52,476 nt of DNA from Periconia sp. R9002. Taxonomy: Eukaryota > Ascomycota > Dothideomycetes > Pleosporales > Periconiaceae. The stretch is taken from the NCBI GenBank assembly GCA_023627715.1, contig JAMAHW010000142.1, positions 1 to 52,476 of the forward strand, given 5' to 3'. Shown here piece after piece: positions 1-10,393 of the stretch (within the stretch, counting starts at the first letter, position 1; every line of letters begins with the position of its first letter). The position numbers and the translations under genes were made by a program. The notes beneath the pieces were generated by a model. The model was given only the letters and a program-made list of their open reading frames with translations. It was not told the origin of the DNA and did no database searches.

Positions 1-1120
1 CTGCGCCATCCACTTCTCTCCCTCCGCATACGATCCCACGAATTGCCTCTTCTGCCTCATTTGCGCTCTTCCCGACATTATTCTTCCTCTTGTAGGATGA
101 TGATCGCCTCGCTTTTCGCTTTTTTGCATATGTTCCTGCTACTCTTTATATTTAGTATCACGCATAACCGATCAACATGTACAGTGCGTCAACCTTGACA
201 TTCTTTTCGTGAAGGGCTTTGTAGATTTTATGGATCGAGGACATATTGATTTCTTCCAAGTATGAATATCGCGTGATACAGCACTTAGTATTTATTCCAT
301 GTGGTCATATACTATGCATCTTTTTGGCCTTTATTGGAGAAATTGAATCCATTTTCCTCAAAATTCCCTTGATATACGTGGCTTGATAAGTAATGCAATG
401 GGAAATTTCCCGGTGCATGTCACAGATTACTATAAAACTTAATAAAATGCGCTAATCTAAACTAAGTAGAGCTGACATCGGGCATTGTAAAATGTAACGT
501 AGCCGTGCGCTGAGCACGGTTTGTCTAGGGGTCTAAAACGGTAAGGATTTCCACGTGACGGGAAGGTTCTCATGGCTAGCGATTACGACGGACAGATTAT
601 AGTATCCCTATAGAGTGGAAGAACAATGTGCCGATGCTTCGCGATATGGAAACCGCCGTGGTCATCCCCTGGCAAGCGCTCGCTGAATGCGTCATTGATT
701 GCCTGCATATCTATCCGCTGACTCAAGGCGGAATGCGAAATGCGTCCGATGATGGTGTTTCATACTGCGGAATTCCATATAGGCTGATAGCCCTGCAGTG
801 GATAGCCACGAGCGACCATCGAGGTTCAGCTTTACACGGTCTACCGGAGGCGGCCTGTGAACGTGATCGGTAATCGTAATCTATAGAAAACGGATCTGCG
901 AAGTTAGCGTCCAATGGGTGTTGTGTCTTTCACTCGTAGGTTGTTGTCATGACTGTGCAAATTGTAAAATTTCACGCGAACGTACCTTTAACTATAGCCA
1001 ATATTCTGTGCCTAGCGAGAGGTTCGATTACGGACCCTAACTTACCTTGCGTCAAAGCGTACAGATAGGCGCTTTTTTCTCCCCCTCGCTCACTTGACAA
1101 GCGTCGCATTTGCATCTCGT
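1..1120. other. Intergenic, no gene recognised
   Basis: Only short overlapping frames occur here, on both strands around 628-914, and none has recognisable protein character. I see no tRNA, no terminal repeat and no splice-signal pattern that would build a gene. The GC is moderate and the sequence looks like decayed non-coding DNA. Confidence 0.5.
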
Positions 1121-1250
1121 TTGCATACAGTCACTAGCGAATGCGGCTTCACCCTTGCGCGCAGCTGCAACATCGGTTTGTAGAGAATGGTTAAGCCCCA
1201 CCTGCTACATACGGTAAGGCGAGGCTCACGAGTAGCGTGAGTCAGTAAGC
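1121..1250 (+). repeat. Left arm of inverted repeat around the F-box gene
   Basis: This block is the near-exact reverse complement of 3085-3210. The shared core reads from the CACTAGCGAATGC block through GGCGAGGCTCACGAG. One clear difference is a C/T transition (CCCCACCTGC here against CCCCACTTGC there); the ends differ by small indels. The arms are about 1.85 kb apart and contain the F-box gene. Confidence 0.85.
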
Positions 1251-1409
1251 AGTGTAAATAGATAGCTTTAGCAATACGCTAAGTACAATAGGCACTTTGT
1301 GTGGGTTGGGGTGGTTGTTCACACCAAATGAGTGAATGTAGTATATCCTGCGTGATTGAGTTGTATCTATGATCACCCTAGCCGTTGCTTCTTTGCAGGA
1401 AGGACAGCA

Positions 1410-1466
1410 AGATTACTAATACAGCTAGTTCCCTCACGTGCTCACGACAGTGCCTGGCCTGCGACA
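1410..1466 (+). repeat. Dispersed repeat R2, copy 1
   Basis: About 57 bp starting GATTACTAATACAGC and ending CTGCGACA. It matches 10337-10393 and 40019-40075 with mostly transition differences. It may be a relic of a transposable element; no terminal repeats or target duplication could be fixed. Confidence 0.6.
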
Positions 1467-1754
1467 GCTAAGTAGTTGCTCAACGTTTCAATACGTTACT
1501 TGCGCTATCTTGTGCTTTTGTACTCTGTGTATCTATTCCACCTACGCTTAATCGTGTAATTAGAAGAGCCCTGAACGCACGCTACTTGAGACACGAAAAC
1601 CAATCCTCAATCCACTCCCTATTATCAGGCATGAGGACGCGCATCTAGAGGTTCTTAGCCAATATTCCACAAATTAGAGAGTTCCAAATAGCATAACATT
1701 CCTTCCCTTTTCGCTCCCTGATGTGAAGCCTGATCTATTTCGTACATCGAGTGC

Positions 1755-2942
1755 TTATTCACCTTCCGGAACTTCCAAGTAACGTACGTCGATAGAGAGC
1801 CCGCTCGACTGAGCGTTTTTGACTGCGTCAAAAGCCTCAACGTTAATTGAATCTTTCTCGTATGGCTCACAAAACCAGTCAATGATCACATCAACCGAAG
1901 TCGAGCAGCGTCTTGCGTGCTGGAAAATCAGATCGAGTTGATCAGCCTTTGAATTTGCTGGGGGACACTTGCTCATATACAGTGTCCGGACTGATTGTGG
2001 AAGGAAGTCTGTTCTGATGTCTTCTGTAATTGAGCTTGTGAAGTCTGCAGAGCCGAACAAAGCATTATATTGAATATTAAGATACTCAAGCGCATTAAAG
2101 GGCGCTAATGTGTTGAAAATAGCCAAGGGTTCTCCGTCTGGTTGAGATACGTCTGATCTGTCTAGGAGACCGTAGTCGAACTGCAGATGTCGTAAGGATG
2201 ACTGGTGTAGTGCTAAGGAAGACACAAGCTGACGAGGATTAACGACAGCACTATATCGTATACCGTCTTCGAAATAAAGGCTAAAAGTTTGGATATGTTT
2301 GCAGGCTTTCGCTAGTTCCAGGGCCGCTCTTGGCGAGAAATCGGTTATGGATAGATTGATTGAGCTGAGTGCCAGAGATCTAGGTGCAATGCTGCCTAGC
2401 GAAGGAAAGATGCCGTTACCAACTAGTGCTTCGACTTTGGGAAGCCTAAGCAACTGAGTGAAATGTCGGAGATTTAGAAGTCGGTCTCGCCTGCTACCAT
2501 TGTCTAGAGACAGCTTCCGAAGCTCCAGGAAATGGTGTGCAGCCAGCGGAATCCGCCCAGGGCAAATCATTCGGTTGCCCGTTATGCTTATCTCCAGCGC
2601 GCGAGGAAGACCGGTGAAGATTTGAAATATCTCATCCTCAGTAGCGTCCTGTAAGAATTCTTCCTCGTACTGATCTCCGCTGTAATCTCCTAGCGCAAGA
2701 GTTGCTCGTATGCAGTATCGTTCGATCTTGTCCAGAGCAGCAGTGCCAACGACCGGACGGGACACCACTATATCTCGATATAAGTACTTCTCGGCCCGGT
2801 CGCACAGATATCTCGATGATAGGCAGCAAGAACAGAGGTCGACTCGAGAAACAACATGGCTCAAGATCTGATCGACGAGCTCTAGGGGCAACCTTGATAG
2901 GCGATTATGGTCTCCATGATTTGGCGTAGGCGTATTGGACAT
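1755..2942 (-). CDS. F-box domain protein
   Basis: A 395-residue uninterrupted ORF with a true ATG. Residues about 14-50 fit an F-box: RLSRLPLELVDQILSHV followed by a Cys-rich stretch and CDRAEKYLYRD. The rest has leucine-rich spaced segments (for example LRKLSLDNGS and LEYLNIQYNALFG) typical of degenerate LRRs in fungal F-box proteins. The family recruits substrates to SCF (Skp1-cullin) ubiquitin ligases; the target here is unknown. The gene stands alone between inverted-repeat arms at 1121-1250 and 3085-3210, so it may be cargo of a mobile or duplicated unit. The ORF shows no stops or frameshifts, unlike much of the surroundings. Confidence 0.8.
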   Translation of the reverse strand: MSNTPTPNHGDHNRLSRLPLELVDQILSHVVSRVDLCSCCLSSRYLCDRAEKYLYRDIVVSRPVVGTAALDKIERYCIRATLALGDYSGDQYEEEFLQDATEDEIFQIFTGLPRALEISITGNRMICPGRIPLAAHHFLELRKLSLDNGSRRDRLLNLRHFTQLLRLPKVEALVGNGIFPSLGSIAPRSLALSSINLSITDFSPRAALELAKACKHIQTFSLYFEDGIRYSAVVNPRQLVSSLALHQSSLRHLQFDYGLLDRSDVSQPDGEPLAIFNTLAPFNALEYLNIQYNALFGSADFTSSITEDIRTDFLPQSVRTLYMSKCPPANSKADQLDLIFQHARRCSTSVDVIIDWFCEPYEKDSINVEAFDAVKNAQSSGLSIDVRYLEVPEGE

Positions 2943-3084
2943 TCGCAGAGGTTCGATGGGAAGAGCTCAGTTTTCGGGTCACTAAGGCAGTACTGCAGTC
3001 CGCTGGTAAAGAGTAATGTGAAATGGATGGTGATGTGTAGTTCAGAGGGATTTAGGCAACAGCGCTGGTGGCGCAGGTCGGCGC

Positions 3085-3210
3085 TTACTACTGACTCATA
3101 CTCGTGAGCCTCGCCTTACCGTATGTAGCAAGTGGGGCTTAACCATTCTCTACAAACCGATGTTGCAGCTGCGCGCAAGGGTGAAGCCGCATTCGCTAGT
3201 GACTGTACAA
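3085..3210 (-). repeat. Right arm of inverted repeat around the F-box gene
   Basis: Reverse complement of 1121-1250. It begins about 145 bp upstream of the F-box start codon, so it could contribute to the promoter region. Confidence 0.85.
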
Positions 3211-3307
3211 GTCGCCCATGCAACGGCGTTTCATTAGCTTACTATGTCCTGACCACATCGCTGGTAACACTCCAGTCGATGGCCTTACCACGGGTGACTT
3301 ATTATAT

Positions 3308-3718
3308 TGTAGCCGAGTGGCTCGCTATGCTAGTCAAACTACGTCATCAACTCAAAACGCTCTTTTTCTTTGTGCGTCGTCAGCAGCTTAGCAACTTTGC
3401 TATGATGCCAGGTCGCTTATACCCGCTGACTCGTCGTGGACTGGGGCGAAGCACGAGTTGGTCCTCTTCGGTGCTTACTTCCCGAAGCGCATAAGCGAGA
3501 AGAGCCTCACGATGGAAGCTCCGCTGATCTAGTGCATGGGTATCGTTTGTGGATACCACTTCAGAGATTGCACACTCGATGTGCTTACCATTACTGTAGA
3601 GTTGCTAAGCTGCTGATGATGCACAATGAAAAAAGCGCTTGAGGTGATGGTGCGGTCCATCTCAGGTGATGGACAACAACTGGTTTAGCAGTGGAAAGGT
3701 GAGCCACTCGGCTGTAGC
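3308..3718. mobile_element. MITE-like element with about 100-bp imperfect terminal inverted repeats
   Basis: The left arm (3308-3402) begins with AGCCGAGTGGCTC and runs to CAGCAGCTTAGCAACT. The right arm (about 3590-3718) carries the reverse complement: GTTGCTAAGCTGCTG through GAGCCACTCGGCT. Differences between arms include many transitions (for example GTGCGTCGTCAG against GTGCATCATCAG). It encodes no protein. I infer a non-autonomous DNA transposon relic; the superfamily is not determined. Confidence 0.55.
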
Positions 3719-4429
3719 AAGGCGAGCCACCCGTTGCTACTCTAGCTAGGCCATGGTGAGCCACCTAGTCGAAAAATGGCAGGTGGTATAGTAGTTAGAA
3801 CACGGTTACTTCGCTCGAGTACATCTGCTAGCGGTATCGGAACGGTAGTAATAGTCCAACGACAACAAGAATCACTGATGTACAGCAACAGCTCGACGCT
3901 CTCCTCTAGGAAAGGGTTTCGAAGCGTCAAAAATAATGACAGGAACTGAATGTTTATGGCCATGTGATTCTAGCCCTACATGTTCATGCAAGCCTGAATA
4001 AAAATCTGGTCGTCAGCTCGTTAGCTCGAACGCGATAAATGGGAGGAGTGGGCCAGCCAGGCCACCTGTTGCGCTCTTAGTTTGCGGCGCAGCTATTTTG
4101 ATTGGCTATGAATGGCCGGATAGGCCTTATCCCCGGGTCTTTATCGGAGCAGCACAAGCACTAGATGACCCCGCACTGCTGCCTAATCGTAAAAATTTAA
4201 CTTATATCAGGCGTCTTCAGACGGTCGTTCCAGCGAACAGAACGCCCAGTCCATCCAAAGACGGAACAACGCCTCGACCGGTCCATCTTCTCGCGAACAG
4301 TAGTAGTAAACCATTTCACACTGAATAATGTGTTATGACACCAAGACTAACATCTAAAAGGTACGAAAGATCACCCTCAATAACGCACTCCACAGCGCTG
4401 CACATAACCCCAGTTACCCTTTCCGAGCA
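3719..4429. other. Intergenic, no gene recognised
   Basis: Short frames only, such as 4098-4328, without domain-like composition. Just inside the left edge is a short tandem echo of GGCGAGCCACC and GGTGAGCCACC. Nothing else stands out. Confidence 0.4.
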
Positions 4430-4729
4430 ATGGACGTCCGTTTACGTGGCTTACCCCCCAAAGAACACCAAGATCTTATCGAAATTTTGGAGAGCGATAA
4501 CCAGTCGACGTATGATAAAGCTTGCACCAAGTTCCTTATCACCCATGATTGTTATAATGATAAGAACATGAAGGATTTACAAGACATGCACAAATATATG
4601 ATTGAGGGAATGAAATGGGTAGGAGGGGCTGTTAAGAAGGTTGACAATGCAGAACTTGTGAAAAGAATGAATACCATGATAGCACAACTCGAAAATGAGG
4701 ACAAACAAGAACTAGGTAGAGAAGGTTAA
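4430..4729 (+). CDS. Small hypothetical protein
   Basis: A 99-residue ORF with a proper ATG and protein-like composition: charged and probably mostly helical, with segments such as EHQDLIEILES and ELVKRMNTMIAQLENEDK. There is no signal peptide, membrane segment or recognised domain. It could be a complete small cytosolic protein or the last exon of a larger one. It ends about 50 bp before the open frame of the helicase fragment begins and is less GC-rich than that fragment, so the two are probably unrelated. Confidence 0.35.
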   Translation: MDVRLRGLPPKEHQDLIEILESDNQSTYDKACTKFLITHDCYNDKNMKDLQDMHKYMIEGMKWVGGAVKKVDNAELVKRMNTMIAQLENEDKQELGREG

Positions 4730-4783
4730 ACAGAATCAAGTATGAGGAACAACTTAAAAGTGACGGATGTGCGTTTTCAGTAG

Positions 4784-6265
4784 CTATGTGTTAATCACTC
4801 TGACACTGACACTTATCTCACCTCCCACCGAGAGCTAGCAAAAGATGGACAAGCACGCGAATGGTTGGAAGTGCTGTACTCGAACAAAGCGCCGTCGAAG
4901 AGCAACGCGCGAGCGCTGCAGTCCGGTCACAGCCTTGAAACAGAGGAAGGGAATTACGGCCGTTCCATGATAGAGTCTCCCTTTCAAACCATGGCGGAAC
5001 GAGAGGAGTTCCGGCGTGTGAGCATGGACTGGCATCGCGTGCTGGAGTTCGCATCCGCCTGGGAAGATGGCCGCATGCACCCCGGAGTCCGCGCGGAGAT
5101 GGTAGCGCAGCAAGAGAAGCAGGCGCTGCAACGCTGGTCGTCGCTCGCAACGGTGGACCTCAAAGCGGAGTTCGGGCGGCTCGCTGGACGGCCGGACGCT
5201 GAGTACCGTGGCAAGCAAGAGGAAAGCCTCCAAGCAGTGATGCAGCGACGAATGCGCGTGCTGGTAGTGATGGCCACCGGCACCGGCAAGAGCATGCTGT
5301 TCATGCTGCCCGCGTCTGTCTCGCCGGACGGTGTCACCGTCGTCGTGGCTCCGCTGAACGCCTTGCGAGACCATCTGCAGGATCGCTGCGACCGGCTCGG
5401 CATCCCCTGCGCCAAGTGGGACGGGAGAAAACCGCCGTACTGGGCTCGCATTGTGCTGGTGACTCCCGAGGGCGCGGTCACGAAGGGATTCGGCCGGTTC
5501 CTCGACGAAAAGCGCATGCTGCACCAGCTGGACCGTATCGTGATCGACGAGTGCCACGTGCTGCTGGAGTCGATCAAGGACTGGCGGCCCGACGTCCTCA
5601 AGATGACGGAGATGACGGAGAAGGGGACGCAGGTGGTTTACCTGACGGCGACCTTGCCACCCAAGCTGCAGCCCGCCTTCTTCCAGATCACAGGACTCGA
5701 TGCCGAGACGGTGATGGTATGTCGCGACGAACGCACGACGCGAACAAACATTGCGTACCAAGTGCTGGAGTATCCACGCGGCACGCTGGAGAAGGTGCTC
5801 GTCGAGCTTGTGGCTGCGAAGAGAAGGAGATACGGACCAGAGGCGCAGGTCATCGTCTACTGCCCAACGGTGGAGGAGACGAGGCGGCTCGCGAGGCTTC
5901 TGCAGTGCTCTGCCTACTACCGCGAGATGGGCTCGGACGAGGAGAAGGCGCGCATGGTGCGAAGCTTTACCTCGGGCATGGAGAAACTCTGCACGGCCAC
6001 GAACATGCTAGGTCTTGGGCTCGACGCTGCAGGCGTCCGGGTGGTGATCCACGTTGCCATGAGTCACCTGCTGCTCCACTATGTGCAAGAGAGCGGCCGA
6101 GCAGGACGAACGGGGCTCAACAGCGAGTCCATCGTTCTCAGAGCGTACTATCGAACCAAGGAGGGGGCGCAAGCTAACCCGGCCGGCCACCATTGGAAGG
6201 AATGCCCAAAGGCCACCGAATTCAAAGCCCTGTTCAAAATGAATGGTATAGGCTTCCAAGGGTGA
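4784..6265 (+). pseudogene. RecQ-like DEAD/DEAH helicase fragment (telomere-linked-helicase type)
   Basis: An open frame from just after a TAG at 4781 to a stop at 6265, with no ATG before the conserved part. The Walker A-type motif is MATGTGKSML, the DEAH-type motif II is VIDECHVL, motif III is YLTATLPP, and motif VI is ESGRAGRTG. Upstream residues such as YSNKAPSKSNARALQSGHS resemble the central part of large fungal RecQ-like proteins. The N-terminal zinc-finger and C-terminal cysteine-rich parts of such proteins are missing, so this looks truncated at both ends. It is visibly more GC-rich than its neighbours. In fungi this helicase type is often subtelomeric or dispersed. Expression and function are doubtful. 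Confidence 0.75.
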
Positions 6266-6467
6266 ATATTTCAATATCAGTTGAGGACGCAACACGGTTT
6301 TGGAAACAGAAGAATATGGCAATAACCTTGGAAAATCACTCGAGTAATTTTACTACAACGATGCATAAACCCATATTACATTTCCATACATGTGGCCATG
6401 ACTTGTCAGTTTGCCACTTGAACCTGATCACAAGCAAACCAATGCCTTGATTCTGTTAACAGAGAGG

Positions 6468-6551
6468 GTGACCGACCCGGACTGCCCCTGACATTACGAC
6501 AGGGGCGATAATCTTTGTGATGTTGCCTTGTTTGAAAAATGTAAACGTGCT
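6468..6551 (-). repeat. Dispersed repeat R1, copy a
   Basis: Carries the R1 blocks GACCGACCCGG, GGGGCGATAATCTTTGTGA and TTTGAAAAATGTAAACGTGC. The last two match the outer part of the copy at 27710-27830 (reverse strand) and a block at 36707-36775. It lies about 200 bp after the helicase fragment. Confidence 0.55.
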
Positions 6552-9500
6552 TCATCGTCTCTTCCAAATGCTGAAGCCTTAGCTCAAGCTTACGATATCA
6601 TCCGATCAGTAAACCTGCTGTGTACATAGCTAACACAGAATCTCCTCCTGGATTTCGTTCAAAGTATTATCGTTCAACTGACGAATTATTTGGTCGGCCC
6701 TCCATATCGAGCCGAGAGTCTACCATCGCCACTATATCAGAGTCAGTGATTCATTGCTGCAACATTGACTTGTGTGTCGTTACATGTCGCTGTTGTCTTG
6801 CTTCTCTTTACAGTAAAGCCCGAGCCGTTCTTTCCATCCATTCCGCATCCGCTAGATCTGCGAACGCTTACACCACAGCTGCCCTGCTCGTTTGCTTTCG
6901 GTCATTGTACAAGGACGGCACCGAGGTCACGCTGTTATCAGAACGACTAGCTCCTATAGTGCTTAGCTCCTATAGTGCTTGGCTCCTCAGGTATATCGTT
7001 CACAAGACCTAGCAAGGCAATCTTTGCTGATAGAAGATCGATAGGGTTCGCCATCTCGAACAACAATTATTGCGTATTCTTACTTAGCGTAGTCACTGGG
7101 TGCCGAATTTCATCAGTCATATGGCACTAACGTCGACATTGTCTAACGACCCTCTCTCACATATTCTATCATACATTAAAGCCGTGATGCGACAATGGAA
7201 TTCAGTGAGCAGATTCCGTACTAATGGTCCACGGCCTCTTGTATCCTCTGCAAGCTCAGAGATTATGCATACCAATGGCTTTCGAACCATACAGAACAGC
7301 TTCTACGTCCATAAATTTCTTTAGCAATTTACTAACAATTATGTTCTTTCTACAGAGGATATGTTGACAGTAAAGAACAAGAGTTGGTAATCCCGGTCAC
7401 TCCGGCACGCATTGGTCTGTTTCTAGCAAACGTACCCATGTCGGGTTACTTCACTTTGCTTGTTGCTACGGCATTGAGTGGTTCCAGATCACTTATGCTT
7501 CTGAGGAGCTCATGGCTACACAACACATATGGGGGATTATTCTATTACTATTTTTGAACATGACTTCTCCTGTCGTATTCACGATAGCCATGAGCGTTCC
7601 ACGACAGTATAGTAACTAACTCCAGAGCGGCCGCTTATCTCCAGTTGGCGGGACAATGCTACGGGAGCGTGATTTCACGCCCACTTATAACGACGAGATG
7701 ACTATGAACCGTTATCTGCGCGCCCCTTGTTTGCCAGGCCGCGTCAACACGTACGAGGCGGTTGATGTTAGCCGGGCATGCCGAACAGGTGTAGTTACAC
7801 AACAGTGGCGGTAAGTGCATCGACCCAAGGCTTTCGGAATCGCGCCTCATCCACTGGGCAATTGCACCTTTCATAGGTGCCTGCATGATGCTGAACAACC
7901 GTTTTAGTATTGTATGTACATTGACTGATATTATCGCAATACAGGAAGCGATAGCATAACTTCAGCGCACTTTTGCATTGTATGACCCGTACAGCGCTTG
8001 ACTACGTGTAGGAACAATACAATTTAACATTACCAGTGACTATAAGGACACAGCTTTGCACCCTCCTTGGGTACTATAATTCCCACATACTGGTACCAAG
8101 CCGGACGTAGACGGCATGGCTGGAAACGCACGAAATCGGAGTAAGTTTTCATCATACTCAGAAGCCGACATGTTCTCGACGAACACTCACAATTGCTGAT
8201 AGCATTCCACGGTGGCTCTCTCCGGGCTCTGCGTTGAGTGTTTGACTATGAGGTCCACGGCGCTGGAGGCACTCTTTGCACAGACCTTGACGGAGTATTG
8301 GCTCGCAGCGAGTAGGTATGCAGTTACGATGGTCATCAGCATCGTTTCTGTCCCGGCTTTCAAGTAGATGCGAGTGTCCATGCCACGACCGCTGATGGCG
8401 TTGCTCACTGTCGACGAGCACCTTTCCGGTGCTGCCCAGTATTGCCGAGGCGCTATCTGTGATGCTGAAGACTAGCAAGTTCTTCTTCCGACGCTAATCG
8501 ACGCTGCTGAAGTGCTTACAGTGATACTAAATGTAAGAAAATTCCATGAGGATGATGCAGGATATGAACCGACGTTAGATTCGGAAGCGTGAGGGCATAG
8601 CAATGGCGGTACCTGTCTGGTGATGAGGCAAAGCTCCCAAATGTACTAGCTCAGATGCCGCGTTGCAGATGCTGGCGCGATGGTCATTGCACGCAGAATC
8701 AATACGCGTTCCAAGTCACCTCCTAGGGTACAGCGGACTTTTCATTATTAAGCATTGTAAAGCACCGTAATGCGATGCAGTTCAGTATGATCAAGACGAG
8801 CTACTGATGAGCCATGTTTGAGTTGGGGGTATACTTTGTTGTTCTTCGGAGCTCGCTTATGACCTGACTGGTGCTACGTTTTATCGTACCGGTAACATTT
8901 CGGAATGCGGTAGGAGATTGGGCTTGACATTTGCTAGGAAGGAACATTGGAAATTTAGCGTCGGAAAGGGAATTTGCTTGCATTCAACATCACCATAAGC
9001 ACTTCAGCAGCATCGGGTAGCATCGGAAAAGGAACATGCCACTGGAAGTAGCAAATGCGTTTGCACTCCGCATCAGCGTCTAGGCACCGTTCCAGCATAA
9101 GAATGAAGTGGATCAGCAGTAAGTAGATGACTCCGAGCAATGAGTGTGGCTGTTGGCGGGATAGCAAACGCTGGAACAAGCATATTCGGAGCCATGGACT
9201 TCCAAACTATGGAATTCCACGGTGATGGAAACCTACGGTCGTGGACATCCGCGCACGGCTAAGGGATGATGAGGTGCACATGTCAGCATACAAATCAAAG
9301 TAAAGACACAAAATGTGATAACTAGTTACGTCGTTAGTTAGCCTGCCGCCGAGGCGGCCGTGAACAGAGCTCGTGTCACGTGCTGCTTGATCATTACGTA
9401 TCTTGCTAGGTCAGCTTTACTTATCAAAAACCCTATTTGCGCTACACCGTAGGCAGTAGCGCTTGTTATCACGAAGATCTAAGGGCGATGACTTGTGAAG

Positions 9501-10336
9501 CGTAATGCTGGCTGTAGTTCTTGTGGCCTCACTGCCGCACCCGTATAGCGTTTCTTCAAATACCTCTCATGCATCTCCACTGACAGCCAAAGACGAACCA
9601 GTAATCAGCACTAGAGTGATGCACCGCCTATTCAGCCCAACAGGAAAAGCACGATTAGGGCCAAGTGCAATTTCTTACAGAGCTCAGAAGGAGTGATCAA
9701 GAGTGACTATGAGCTGCTAGCACGTGCAAGCGGCAGTACCTCGGAGAAACACTAGATGATGTACTGTAGTTGGTATGAGGCTGATGCCTTGCCTCTCCTA
9801 AGCAATAAAAGCCCAGCAGGAGGGATGTGGCTCTAGAAGCGTTGGCCAGCTCAGGGCCCTAGTCTCTCTGCAGACCTCGATGGCACGGCTTATGTGAGCA
9901 TCCCCGCGTCCCTTCTTGATCGACTTAATCCGTCGCCATCAAAGCGTTTGGTCATCGGAGGTGCTCCACGCTGTACATACTGATCTAACTGTCATGGACA
10001 AAACTCTCAAAGCATGGCTCATCTGATGGATAGCTGATGCATACGCGTTGTCGTACCCCAACCACTTCCCATCCTGCAGCCGATCATCAAATCACACCTG
10101 TGCGGATGGTGCTATGCGTTCATGGCTCGAGTGCTATTGTCATGTGCCAAGCCAATACTTTATCACCCGCTTCTCCACTGGAACTGTTTGCTTTCAATCC
10201 AGTTATGTAGGACAAAGACTTCTTGGACATATATTGGAGAATTGCATAAATCAAGCAGTGTTACTGAGTTACTCACGTGACCATCGTCAGATGCTTATGC
10301 TGTAATGTGCTCCGGCCCATTGGGGAACCACCGCAC
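6552..10336. other. Gene-poor stretch
   Basis: About 3.8 kb with only short, overlapping frames on both strands and no domain-like protein sequence. There is a small tandem duplication (AGCTCCTATAGTGCTT, twice) at 6949-6980. I see no transposase relic, RNA gene or splice-supported exon chain. It reads as decayed non-coding DNA. Confidence 0.5.
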
Positions 10337-10393
10337 GATTACTAATTCAGCTAACTCTTGTACGTGCCCGAGACAATGTCTAGCCTGCGACAC
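10337..10393 (+). repeat. Dispersed repeat R2, copy 2
   Basis: Matches 1410-1466 from GATTACTAATTCAGC to CTGCGACA; most substitutions are C/T or G/A. Confidence 0.6.

Noticed and set aside
4835..5761. Long minus-strand frame of 308 codons opposite the helicase fragment
   Set aside because: It is a GC-driven shadow of the helicase frame; the sense strand carries all recognisable motifs.
5416..6177. Plus-strand frame of 253 codons overlapping the helicase fragment
   Set aside because: Alternate frame with Arg/Ala-rich low-complexity composition; no domain.
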